Under the pieces are notes generated by a model. The model saw only the letters and a list, made by a program, of their open reading frames with translations, was not told the DNA's origin and did not search any database. Shown here one piece after another: positions 44,033-51,121 of a stretch of 64,000 nucleotides of DNA. How positions within the stretch are numbered: the stretch's first letter is position 1; each line of letters starts with the position of its first letter. Location of the stretch: assembly GCF_022760995.1 (NCBI RefSeq), contig NZ_JAKWJO010000003.1:372001-436000 (forward strand). Reading direction: 5' to 3'. Position numbers and translations under genes: made by a program. This stretch comes from Dyella sedimenti. GTDB lineage: Bacteria > Pseudomonadota > Gammaproteobacteria > Xanthomonadales > Rhodanobacteraceae.

Positions 44033-44470
44033 TCAATGGCAGACCAGCACCGGGATATCGCAGTTGGGCAGCAGCTTGGCGGTCTGGCTGCCCAGGAACA
44101 GGCGATCCAGGCCAGTGCGGCCGTGCGAGCCGATCACGATCAGGTCGCAATGCTGGTCCTTGGCCGCCTGGATGATCGCCTCGTAGGGCTGGTGGGCGTA
44201 TTCGTGATGGCCGTCCCAGGACACGTTCGCCGCCTTGGCGCGCTCCTTGGTCTGTTCCAGGCAATGGACCGCGCGTTCCTCCACCGCCTTTTCGTAGGCG
44301 TCCTCGGGGAACAGCATCATGTCGGTGAAATAGGGCACCGCCTCGAAAGGCTGCATGGCGTGGAAGGCGTACACGCTCGCCCCGAGCTGCGCGGCGAGGG
44401 CGATGCCGAGATCGACCGCGCGCAGCGAGAGGTCGGAACCGTCGGTAGGCAGCAGGATGCGCTTGAACAT
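44033..44470 (-). CDS. Single-domain universal stress protein (ATP-binding type)
   Basis: A 145-residue UspA protein starting MFKRILLPTDGSD, with the full nucleotide motif GSHGRTGLDRLFLGS. It is very similar to the Usp at 18998-19435. It follows the GNAT gene by 98 bases on the same strand, repeating the GNAT-Usp pairing seen at 17407-18857. It probably shares the FNR-type box upstream of the GNAT gene. Confidence 0.9.
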   Translation of the reverse strand: MFKRILLPTDGSDLSLRAVDLGIALAAQLGASVYAFHAMQPFEAVPYFTDMMLFPEDAYEKAVEERAVHCLEQTKERAKAANVSWDGHHEYAHQPYEAIIQAAKDQHCDLIVIGSHGRTGLDRLFLGSQTAKLLPNCDIPVLVCH

Positions 44471-44568
44471 GGTCACTCCCTTTGGGCTGGATGAAGGACG
44501 CGCCGCCGTTTCATCCTGGACCGATGGCATGAGCGCGTGTCGACCGTGCTCAACAAGCCGGCGGCAGG

Positions 44569-45147
44569 CTACAACGCCAGCGTGTGGATGACCTGTGAGC
44601 TGTCCGCCAGGTCCATTTCGCGGTGGAAGCCGAGATAGCTGGCCAGGTCGCGCATGCCTTCGTTGCTGGCGGCGTCGATGGAGATCATGCGCTTGAAGCC
44701 GTTGCGGCGCGCGAAGTCGATCAGGTGGCGCATCAGCAGCACGCCGAGCCCGCGATTCTGCCAATCGTCGGCCACGGTCACGGCGCACTCGCACGTCCGC
44801 TCGTCGGTGGTGGCGCCGTACCGGCTGACGCCGATCTCGCGCAGTTCGCCCTGGTCGTGGACCAGCGCCACGAAGGCCATGCGCTTGTCGTAGTCGATAT
44901 CCATCAGCTGTTGCACCTGCGCGGCGCTGAGCTGCCTGAAATCGCCAAGGAAGCGGAGCCGCCTCGCCTGGTGGGACAACCGGCTCACGAAGGCGATCTC
45001 GCGCTCGCGATCCTCCTCGCGCAGGGGGCGGATGAGCACCGTGGTGCCGTCACGCAGTTTCTCTATCCAGTGATCGCCGGTGAGCGCATCGGGAAAGGCG
45101 GAAAAATCACCCACATGCGTCGGGTTCGGCTGGGTGGGAGTGGACAT
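44569..45147 (-). CDS. GNAT-family N-acetyltransferase (paralogue)
   Basis: A 192-residue acetyltransferase. The GNAT domain spans about 30-185, with the acetyl-CoA loop QNRGLGVLLMRHLI. It is a clear paralogue of 18261-18857, differing mainly in its N-terminal tail. GAGG lies 5 bases before the ATG at 45147. It leads a GNAT-Usp operon with a perfect TTGAC-N4-GTCAA box 70 bases upstream. The substrate is unknown. Protein lysine acetylation is one possibility. Confidence 0.87.
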   Translation of the reverse strand: MSTPTQPNPTHVGDFSAFPDALTGDHWIEKLRDGTTVLIRPLREEDREREIAFVSRLSHQARRLRFLGDFRQLSAAQVQQLMDIDYDKRMAFVALVHDQGELREIGVSRYGATTDERTCECAVTVADDWQNRGLGVLLMRHLIDFARRNGFKRMISIDAASNEGMRDLASYLGFHREMDLADSSQVIHTLAL

Positions 45148-45216
45148 GGGAACCTCGTATAGCATGCGCCCATGGCATGGCGCGCTTCCCTTGTAGGCCC
45201 TCCATCGCTCCGGCCG

Positions 45217-45230
45217 TTGACGTGTGTCAA
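45217..45230. promoter_or_regulatory. FNR/ANR-type box TTGAC-GTGT-GTCAA
   Basis: A perfect dyad 70 bases upstream of the second GNAT gene, identical in both half-sites to the box before the first GNAT gene. Centred at -41.5, it would give a leader of about 35 bases. Confidence 0.65.
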
Positions 45231-45241
45231 CAATCCCGGCG

Positions 45242-46234
45242 CTAGCCGGGCACCAGCACGGCGGCGCCATGCAGCCGGCCATGGCGCAGGTCGTCCAGCG
45301 CGCGGTTCGCCTCGGCCAACGGGTAGGGCGTGACCTGGGTGGCGATGCCGGCGTCGCTGGCGGCATCGAGGAAGGCATGCCCGTCCGCCCGGGTGAGATT
45401 GGCGACGGAGAGCAGCCGGCGTTCCTCCCACAGCAGCCGGTAGGGAAAGCGGGGGATGTCCGACATGTGGATGCCGCCGCAGACCACGCTGCCGCCCTTG
45501 CGCACCGCCTGCAGCGCCAGGGGCACGAGTTCGCCTACGGCGGCGAAGATGATCGCCGCATCCAGCGGACGCGGCGGCATCTCGTCGGAGCCGCCGGCCC
45601 ACTGCGCGCCGAGCTGCCGCGCGAAGTCCTGCGAGGCGTCGTCGCCCGGCCGGGTGAAGGCATACACCTCGCGCTGCTGGTGGTGCAGCAGCTGGGCCAG
45701 GATGTGCGCGGCGGCGCCGAAGCCGTACAGGCCCACGCGCTGGGCCTCGCCGGCCAGGCGCAGGGCGCGTCCTCCGATCAAGCCGGCGCAGAGCAGGGGC
45801 GCGGCCGCCGCCGCATCGGGGTAGCTCTCGCGCGGTAGCGGCAGGCAGAACGCGGCGCGCGCGGTCATGTGGGTGGCGTAGCCGCCGTCGCGGCTGCAGC
45901 CGGTGAATACCGGGGTGTCGCACAGGTTCTCGCGGCCGCTGCGGCAGTACTCGCACACGCCGCAGGCACCGCCCAGCCAGGGCACGCCCACGCGGTCGCC
46001 CACCGACAGGACGGTGACCTGCTCGCCCAGGGCCTCGACCACGCCCACCGCCTCGTGCCCGGGGATCACCGGATAGCGCGCCTGCGGCAGCTCGCCGTCC
46101 ACCAGGTGCAGGTCGGTACGGCACACGCCGCAGGCCTCGACACGGATGAGGACTTCGTCCGGCGCGGGACGCGGGTCCTCGCGCTCCTCGGCGGACAGCG
46201 GCAGGCCAGGCGCTCTGGCGACCATGGCGAACAT
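45242..46234 (-). CDS. Zinc-dependent alcohol dehydrogenase
   Basis: A 330-residue medium-chain dehydrogenase. The catalytic zinc site is in ACGVCRTDLH and GHEAVG. The structural zinc site is CGVCEYCRSGRENLC. The NAD loop is YGFGAAAHILAQL. It resembles the AdhA-like enzymes that oxidise or form short alcohols and are induced at low oxygen in other gammaproteobacteria. It starts 12 bases after the Nramp-like gene, so the two share the promoter with a consensus FNR box. Confidence 0.9.
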   Translation of the reverse strand: MFAMVARAPGLPLSAEEREDPRPAPDEVLIRVEACGVCRTDLHLVDGELPQARYPVIPGHEAVGVVEALGEQVTVLSVGDRVGVPWLGGACGVCEYCRSGRENLCDTPVFTGCSRDGGYATHMTARAAFCLPLPRESYPDAAAAAPLLCAGLIGGRALRLAGEAQRVGLYGFGAAAHILAQLLHHQQREVYAFTRPGDDASQDFARQLGAQWAGGSDEMPPRPLDAAIIFAAVGELVPLALQAVRKGGSVVCGGIHMSDIPRFPYRLLWEERRLLSVANLTRADGHAFLDAASDAGIATQVTPYPLAEANRALDDLRHGRLHGAAVLVPG

Positions 46235-46246
46235 GGGGAAACCTCC

Positions 46247-47545
46247 CTACAGGAACATGCCCAGCACGACGAAGGCCATCGCGGCGGTGGCCAGCCAGCC
46301 CAGCCAGCGCAGCCTGCCGCCGATCACGAAACGGTCCATGGCCTTGCGCTGCGTGGCGATCCACATGATGCCCACCATCAGCGGCACGGACATCACGCCG
46401 TTGATCACCGCCGCCCAGAACAGCATGCGGATGGGATCCATCGACGAGAAGCTCAGCAGCGTGCCGAGCACGGTCGCGCCGGCGATGATGAGGTAGAAGA
46501 TGCGGGCGTCGCCGGGCTTCTGGCTCAGGCGTGCCGATTGCCCGGCGGCCTCGGTTACCGCATAGGCCGCCGAGCCGGCCAGCACGGGCACGGCCAGCAG
46601 TCCCGTGCCGATGATGCCCACGGCGAACAGCAGCGAGGCAGCCTTGCCGGCCAGCGGCGCCAGCGCCTGCGCCGCCTGGCTGGAGGTCTGGATGTCGATG
46701 ATGCCGTTGGGACGGAGCACGGCCGCCGCGGTCACCATGATGAAGAACGCCACCAGGTTGGAATAGGTCATGCCGACCACGGTGTCGAAGCGGATGCGCT
46801 TGAGATCGGCCACCGCTTCCGCCGGCGCCAGCGACAGCGGCGCCATGGCCGTCGAGTCGTCCGCTTCCTCCACTTCCTCCGAGGCCTGCCAGAAGAAAAG
46901 GTAAGGGCTGATCGTAGTGCCGAAGATGGCCACGATCATCACGAAATAATCGTGCAGCGGCACGCCGCGGGGCCACAGCAGCCGCCCCAGGCTGGCCCAT
47001 GGCACGTCGGCCATGAAGGCCACGGCCACGTAGGAGAACAGGGCCAGCGTGAGAAGTTTGAGAAACGGCGAATAGCGCGGGAACGGCACGAACACTTCGA
47101 GCAGCAGCGAGATCGTGGCGAACAGGGCGGCATACAGCGGCGCCGAGCCGCCCATCAGCAGGTGCCACGCGGCACCCATCGCGCCGATGTCGGCCGCCAG
47201 GTTGATGATGTTGGCGACCAGCAGGGAGAACACCAGCGCCAGCACCAGCCAGCGCGGGAAGTACAGCCGCATGTTGGCGGCCAGGCCCCGGCCGGTGACG
47301 CGCCCGACGGTGGCGCAGATCATCTGGATGCCGATCATCAGCGGCAGGGTCAGGATCACCGTCCACAGGGTGCCGTAGCCGTAGCGCGCGCCGGCCTGCG
47401 AATAAGTGGCGATGCCGCTGGGATCGTCGTCGGCGGCGCCGGTAATCAGGCCCGCCCGTAACTGGCCGAGCCACGTCGGTATGGCCTTGGCGAGGCCGCG
47501 CCACGATCGCTCGATGGCGGGAGCGCGCCCGGACGTCATGGGCAT
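46247..47545 (-). CDS. Nramp-family divalent cation transporter, non-canonical
   Basis: A 432-residue, eleven-helix transporter of the SLC11/Nramp family. Helix 1 reads ADDDPSGIATYSQ instead of the canonical DPGN. Helix 6 reads TTISPYLFFWQASEEVEE where classical Mn/Fe transporters have MPH. These changes occur in Nramp-related clades with altered selectivity (for example Mg-type NRMT proteins), so Mn/Fe transport should not be assumed. The ATG at 47545 is preferred. 47539 is an alternative. It is first in an operon with the alcohol dehydrogenase. Confidence 0.85.
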   Translation of the reverse strand: MPMTSGRAPAIERSWRGLAKAIPTWLGQLRAGLITGAADDDPSGIATYSQAGARYGYGTLWTVILTLPLMIGIQMICATVGRVTGRGLAANMRLYFPRWLVLALVFSLLVANIINLAADIGAMGAAWHLLMGGSAPLYAALFATISLLLEVFVPFPRYSPFLKLLTLALFSYVAVAFMADVPWASLGRLLWPRGVPLHDYFVMIVAIFGTTISPYLFFWQASEEVEEADDSTAMAPLSLAPAEAVADLKRIRFDTVVGMTYSNLVAFFIMVTAAAVLRPNGIIDIQTSSQAAQALAPLAGKAASLLFAVGIIGTGLLAVPVLAGSAAYAVTEAAGQSARLSQKPGDARIFYLIIAGATVLGTLLSFSSMDPIRMLFWAAVINGVMSVPLMVGIMWIATQRKAMDRFVIGGRLRWLGWLATAAMAFVVLGMFL

Positions 47546-47667
47546 GCGCGCACCGCACGGCGGGTGCCGCCGCTGGATGGCATCAGGTATTCGGACATGG
47601 ATTCGATCCGCTCCCGGGCTGGTCCGGGCCGATGCCCGCAAGCCTAGTATCCATCCTTCGAGGGAAG

Positions 47668-47681
47668 TTGATGGCGATCAA
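47668..47681. promoter_or_regulatory. Consensus FNR/ANR box TTGAT-GGCG-ATCAA
   Basis: An exact match to the FNR-family consensus, 123 bases upstream of the Nramp-like gene and just after the end of the phosphotransacylase gene. This is the strongest box in the window. Confidence 0.7.
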
Positions 47682-47696
47682 TCTGGCGAGGAGGCA

Positions 47697-48692
47697 TCAG
47701 GCCGTCTCGGCGACCGCCGCCTTCAGCGCGGCCAGGCGCTCGGCGTCGGGCTGATGGGCGAGGAGCAGGGCGATGGCGGCGGAAGCCAGGCGCGCACGCG
47801 CATCGTCGGCGCGGCTGGTGAGCGCGATCGGCACGCGCATGCCCAGCACGATGCCAGCAGCGATGGCATCGGCCAGCAGCACCAGTTGCTTGACCAGGAT
47901 GTTGCCCGCCTCGACGCTGGGCACGAGCAGGATGTTGGCCCGGCCGGCGACCGGCGAGACGATGCCTTTCTCGCGCCGCGCGGCTTCGCTGAGCGCATTG
48001 TCCATGGCCAGCGGCCCGTCCACCTGGGCGCCGACCAGTTGGCCGCGCTCGGCCATCTTGCTCAGGGCGGCGGCGTCCACCGTGGCGGGCATGCTGCAAT
48101 GGACGGTTTCCACCGCCGCCAGCACGGCCACGCGGCGCTCGGCGATGCCCAGCGCATGGGCCAGCAGGATGGTGTTCTGGCAGATGTCGCGCTTGGTTTC
48201 CAGGTCGGGCAGGATGTTGACCGCCGCGTCGGCCACGATCAGCGGGTGCCCATAGCCCGGCACATCGATGGCGAAGGCGTGCGAGGCGCGCCGTTCGGTA
48301 CGCAGTCCGGCGGTCTTTTCCAACGCCGCGTGCATCAGTTCGTCCGTATGCAGCGCGCCCTTCATCAGGGCGGCCACCCGCCCATCGCGCGCCAGCGTCG
48401 CGGCCTGGGCCGCCGAGGCATGGCTGTGCGGCGTGGCGATGATCTCGAGGTGGCCCAGGTCGCGCTGGATCGCTTCGGCGGCCCGCCGGATGCGCGCTTC
48501 CGGGCCAACCAGCACGGGCTCGATCAGGCCTGCCTCGCAGGCGTCCATGGCGCCTTGCAGCGAGGCGGCATCGCAGGGATGCACCACCGCCATGCGAATC
48601 GGCGGCAGCCCGCGACAGCGTTCCAGCAGCAGGCGGAAGCGGGTGTGGGGCGTCTCTTCCGTGGAATGGCGTGCGATGTCCGCTGGCTGCAT
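47697..48692 (-). CDS. Phosphate acetyl/butyryl-transferase family enzyme
   Basis: A 331-residue enzyme of the PTA/PTB family, which swaps CoA for phosphate on short acyl groups. Recognisable segments are RMAVVHPCDAASLQGAM (N-terminal), DVPGYGHPLIVADAAVNI and the C-terminal SPVAGRANILLVPSVEAGN with VKQLVLLADA. It would let the cell make ATP from acyl-CoA together with an acyl kinase during fermentation. No kinase gene is adjacent. It follows the phasin-like gene, with an FNR-type box inside the end of that gene. Confidence 0.87.
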   Translation of the reverse strand: MQPADIARHSTEETPHTRFRLLLERCRGLPPIRMAVVHPCDAASLQGAMDACEAGLIEPVLVGPEARIRRAAEAIQRDLGHLEIIATPHSHASAAQAATLARDGRVAALMKGALHTDELMHAALEKTAGLRTERRASHAFAIDVPGYGHPLIVADAAVNILPDLETKRDICQNTILLAHALGIAERRVAVLAAVETVHCSMPATVDAAALSKMAERGQLVGAQVDGPLAMDNALSEAARREKGIVSPVAGRANILLVPSVEAGNILVKQLVLLADAIAAGIVLGMRVPIALTSRADDARARLASAAIALLLAHQPDAERLAALKAAVAETA

Positions 48693-48719
48693 GGCATGGC
48701 TCCGATGGGGCCCGCCACG

Positions 48720-49097
48720 CTACCTGCCGGGCGGCGTGGCGCGTTGATGGGCGTCAACGGAGGCGAAGGCCTTGTCGAGCTGTTCCCAGCAGCGTTCGGC
48801 CGCCTCCCGCAACAATGAGGACATCGCCTGGGTTTCGTCGAGGTAATCGGTCGCCAGGCTGGTCCAGCGGTTCACCTGCAGGTCGAGCCAGCTGTCCGGG
48901 CTGGCGCACTCGGCGCACTGGACCGACCACGTCGCGGTTTTTTCCAGGCGTTGGCTGAAGAAACGCAGCCACTCCTTCTGTATCCGGCCGTTCTCCTGCA
49001 TCCAGGCGGTGAACAGGTTGGACGCGGCATCCAGGTACGGTGAGCCCAGGAAAGGCCAGGCCAGTGGCCTGGAGGAAGCGGGATGGATCTGTTTCAT
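48720..49097 (-). CDS. Phasin-like small protein
   Basis: A 125-residue helical protein with amphipathic segments (LDAASNLFTAWMQENGRIQKEW, with long helices to residue 115) and a CAEC pair. Size, charge and position next to a phosphotransacylase resemble polyhydroxyalkanoate-granule phasins, but I see no definitive motif. A hypothetical role in storage-granule coating during energy stress is inference. A weak FNR-like box lies 64 bases upstream. Confidence 0.55.
   Translation of the reverse strand: MKQIHPASSRPLAWPFLGSPYLDAASNLFTAWMQENGRIQKEWLRFFSQRLEKTATWSVQCAECASPDSWLDLQVNRWTSLATDYLDETQAMSSLLREAAERCWEQLDKAFASVDAHQRATPPGR
48744..48757. promoter_or_regulatory. FNR/ANR-type box TTGAT-GGGC-GTCAA
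   Basis: One mismatch from consensus. It lies in the 3' end of the phasin-like gene, 52 bases upstream of the phosphotransacylase start. Centred at -41.5, it gives a leader of about 17 bases, so it could drive that gene independently. Confidence 0.6.
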
Positions 49098-49160
49098 GGC
49101 CGGTGCCCTCGGGTCGGTGGGGCCGTACCTGTCAGCCTGTCACAGGCGGCCCAGTGGGCA

Positions 49161-49174
49161 TTGATCCCGCGCAA
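49161..49174. promoter_or_regulatory. Weak FNR-like box TTGAT-CCCG-CGCAA
   Basis: One perfect half-site and one with two mismatches, 64 bases upstream of the phasin-like gene. It is recorded because all neighbouring transcription units have better boxes. Confidence 0.3.
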
Positions 49175-49188
49175 TGAAATGCTGAGCC

Positions 49189-50205
49189 TTACGAATCCAG
49201 CGGTACCCGTTGGCCCGGCGCGCCATGGGCAGGCAGCGGATAGGCGATGGGATGGTCGATCCAGGCCTGCATCGCGACCCGCAATTCGACCTGCGCCTGC
49301 GTGGAGGCCGTCGCATCCGTCATCGAGGCGTTCAACTGACTGGTGCTCAGCCCCTGGCGGCGCAGGATCTCCAGGGCGAAGCCCGGCGAGCCGGGCAGCC
49401 GGGTCGGTGCGCCCGGCGCCGCCGGGGCGTCGTCCCGCACGGCCAGGGGATCGATCGCATCGGAAACATGGTTGGCCAGCTGCGCCAGGCGAGGTTGGGA
49501 AGTGATGGCGGTCAGGCGGGCATGGCGGACGCCGGACGCCGCGGCTTCGGCGGCCATGTCGGCGGACATCCCGCGCAGCTTGTCGCCCAGCGCGGGATGC
49601 TCGTCCAGTCGGGCGCGGGCGCCCCGTTCGCGCGCCAGGCGCAGGCTGCCGCGCAGGCAGCCATGGGCCAGGCCACGCGCCACTTCACGGGCCAGGCGGC
49701 GACTGTCCGAACTGTCATAGCGATATCCCAGTAGCACCATGGCGTCGGCAAGGCCGATCAGGCCGATGCGCAGATGCATGGCCGGCGGTCCGATACGCGG
49801 CACGGCCAGCGCGGCGGCGTTATCCAGGGCGACCACGGCGAGCTCGGCAGTGGACTCCAGCCCGGCGTGGTCCAGGCAGGCCTCGGCCTGGCCCGGCTCG
49901 CGCACCAGGCTGGCGAGGTTGACCACGGCAACCAGGTCGTCGTCCGGCCAGTCGGGGCGATCGGTGCCTGCGGTGGCGAGCACGCGTTCGTCCAGCAGCA
50001 GGCGCCAGCCCTCCATGGCTTCGAACAGTCGCAGTTCGAACGCACCCGCCTGCTCCGGGGATTCCGCGCCGGCCAGGGCATGCGCCACGCGCGTCCACGT
50101 ATCCTGGATGGATACGTCGCGCAGTTCGTCGTGCTGGCGCCAACGGAACCATGCATCCCATGCCTCGACGGCGGCGAGATCGATGAATGCCGAGGGCCAG
50201 ATCAT
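49189..50205 (-). CDS. Ribonucleotide-reductase-like protein lacking catalytic cysteines
   Basis: A 338-residue protein whose segments align in order with class II-type ribonucleotide reductase alpha chains. RVLATAGTDRP (74-84) corresponds to the RIL-AGT finger, and VVNLASLV (94-101) to the NLGSINLA region with its Cys lost. LRIGLIGLADAMVLLGYRYDS (145-165) corresponds to the RRIGLGVMGLAD motif. ARLTAITSQPRLAQLANHVSDAIDP (229-253) corresponds to the TIAPTGTIS..LAGNVSSGIEP region with PTGT lost. Only two cysteines remain (C110, C183), so reduction is impossible. Full enzymes are twice as long. It may be a regulator or nucleotide sensor. Its start lies 62 bases from an FNR-like box shared with the Crp/Fnr gene. 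Confidence 0.7.
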   Translation of the reverse strand: MIWPSAFIDLAAVEAWDAWFRWRQHDELRDVSIQDTWTRVAHALAGAESPEQAGAFELRLFEAMEGWRLLLDERVLATAGTDRPDWPDDDLVAVVNLASLVREPGQAEACLDHAGLESTAELAVVALDNAAALAVPRIGPPAMHLRIGLIGLADAMVLLGYRYDSSDSRRLAREVARGLAHGCLRGSLRLARERGARARLDEHPALGDKLRGMSADMAAEAAASGVRHARLTAITSQPRLAQLANHVSDAIDPLAVRDDAPAAPGAPTRLPGSPGFALEILRRQGLSTSQLNASMTDATASTQAQVELRVAMQAWIDHPIAYPLPAHGAPGQRVPLDS

Positions 50206-50266
50206 GGGATGCCGGGGGGTTCCTTCATGTCACGGCGAGTGTTGCCCGATGACAGTGCGTTGACAT

Positions 50267-50280
50267 TGCGTTGCGTCAAC
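50267..50280. promoter_or_regulatory. FNR-like box TTGCG-TTGC-GTCAA between divergent genes
   Basis: An imperfect dyad in the 194-base region between the ribonucleotide-reductase-like gene and the Crp/Fnr gene. An overlapping arrangement, TTGAC (50261-50265) with GTCAA (50276-50280), is also present. It could serve autoregulation. Confidence 0.45.
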
Positions 50281-50399
50281 ACTCCCCGCGCTGTTACACA
50301 CCGTTACAAACTGTTGCCGGGCCGACGTCACGCCGTGACAGTCGGCAACTATCGTCCACCCCCAGCAGCGAATCGTTGCGATCTATGAGGGGTGTCGCC

Positions 50400-51107
50400 A
50401 TGTACATGCGCTCACGTTCCATCACGTCCATGTCGCTGCCGTCGGATGAAGAAGAGGACGGCACCACCATCGATGTCGAGACGCTTCGGCGCTACGTGCC
50501 GGTGTTCCGCCACAAGCTGTCGCCGGGCCATGCGCTCTATCACGCGGGGCAGCCGTTCAAGTCGCTGTTCCTGGTCCATGCGGGATTCCTCAAGACAATC
50601 GAGTTGTCCGACGATGGGCGTGACCAGATCACCGGTTTCCGCAGCAAGGGCGACTTCCTCGGCACCGAATCGATCGGGCTCTCCACCTATGCCTGCGGCG
50701 CCGTGGCGCTGGAGGGCGGCGAGGCATGGGAGCTGCCTTATCCCGCCATGCTCAACGCCTGCCGCGAGATGCCCGAGCTGCACGCCAAGCTGACCGCCGC
50801 GCTGGCTCGCGAGATCCGCGCGGACCACGCCTGGATGCTGACCATCGGCACCTTGAACGCGGAACAGCGGGTGGCGACTTTCCTGCTCGACGAGGCGCGG
50901 CGCCAGGCCAGGCAGGGTTTCAGCGCCAGGCATTTCGTGCTGCGCATGCGCCGCGCGGACATGGCCAGCTTCCTCGCGCTGACCAACGAGACGGTGTGCC
51001 GGGTGATGACCCGCCTGCACGACATGAAGCTGATCGACGTGGCCCGGCGCGAGGTGCGGGTGCTCGACGATAGCGCGCTGCGCTCGCTGGCGGGCCAGCA
51101 CGCCTGA
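50400..51107 (+). CDS. Crp/Fnr-family transcription regulator without an Fe-S cysteine cluster
   Basis: A 235-residue regulator. The cyclic-nucleotide-fold sensor domain spans about 25-145 (LSPGHALYHAGQPFKSLFLVHAGFLKTIE). A dimerisation helix follows, then a winged helix-turn-helix (about 165-232) with recognition helix TNETVCRVMTRLHDM. The E-x3-R spacing suits TTGAT-N4-ATCAA sites. The N-terminal cysteines that hold the oxygen-sensing cluster in true FNR are missing, so it may sense another signal, such as heme-NO as in DNR-type proteins, or act constitutively. GAGGGG lies 7 bases before the ATG at 50400. Confidence 0.88.
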   Translation: MYMRSRSITSMSLPSDEEEDGTTIDVETLRRYVPVFRHKLSPGHALYHAGQPFKSLFLVHAGFLKTIELSDDGRDQITGFRSKGDFLGTESIGLSTYACGAVALEGGEAWELPYPAMLNACREMPELHAKLTAALAREIRADHAWMLTIGTLNAEQRVATFLLDEARRQARQGFSARHFVLRMRRADMASFLALTNETVCRVMTRLHDMKLIDVARREVRVLDDSALRSLAGQHA

Positions 51108-51121
51108 CCGGCCTTGGGGAA

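Noticed and set aside
44023..44036. TTGGC-GTCG-GTCAA resembling an FNR box
   Set aside because: It lies at the 3' ends of two converging genes and overlaps a stop codon, so it has no promoter to regulate.
50400..51107. Calling the Crp/Fnr protein a true oxygen-sensing FNR
   Set aside because: The N-terminal Cys residues needed for the 4Fe-4S cluster are not present. Only two cysteines occur in the sensor half.
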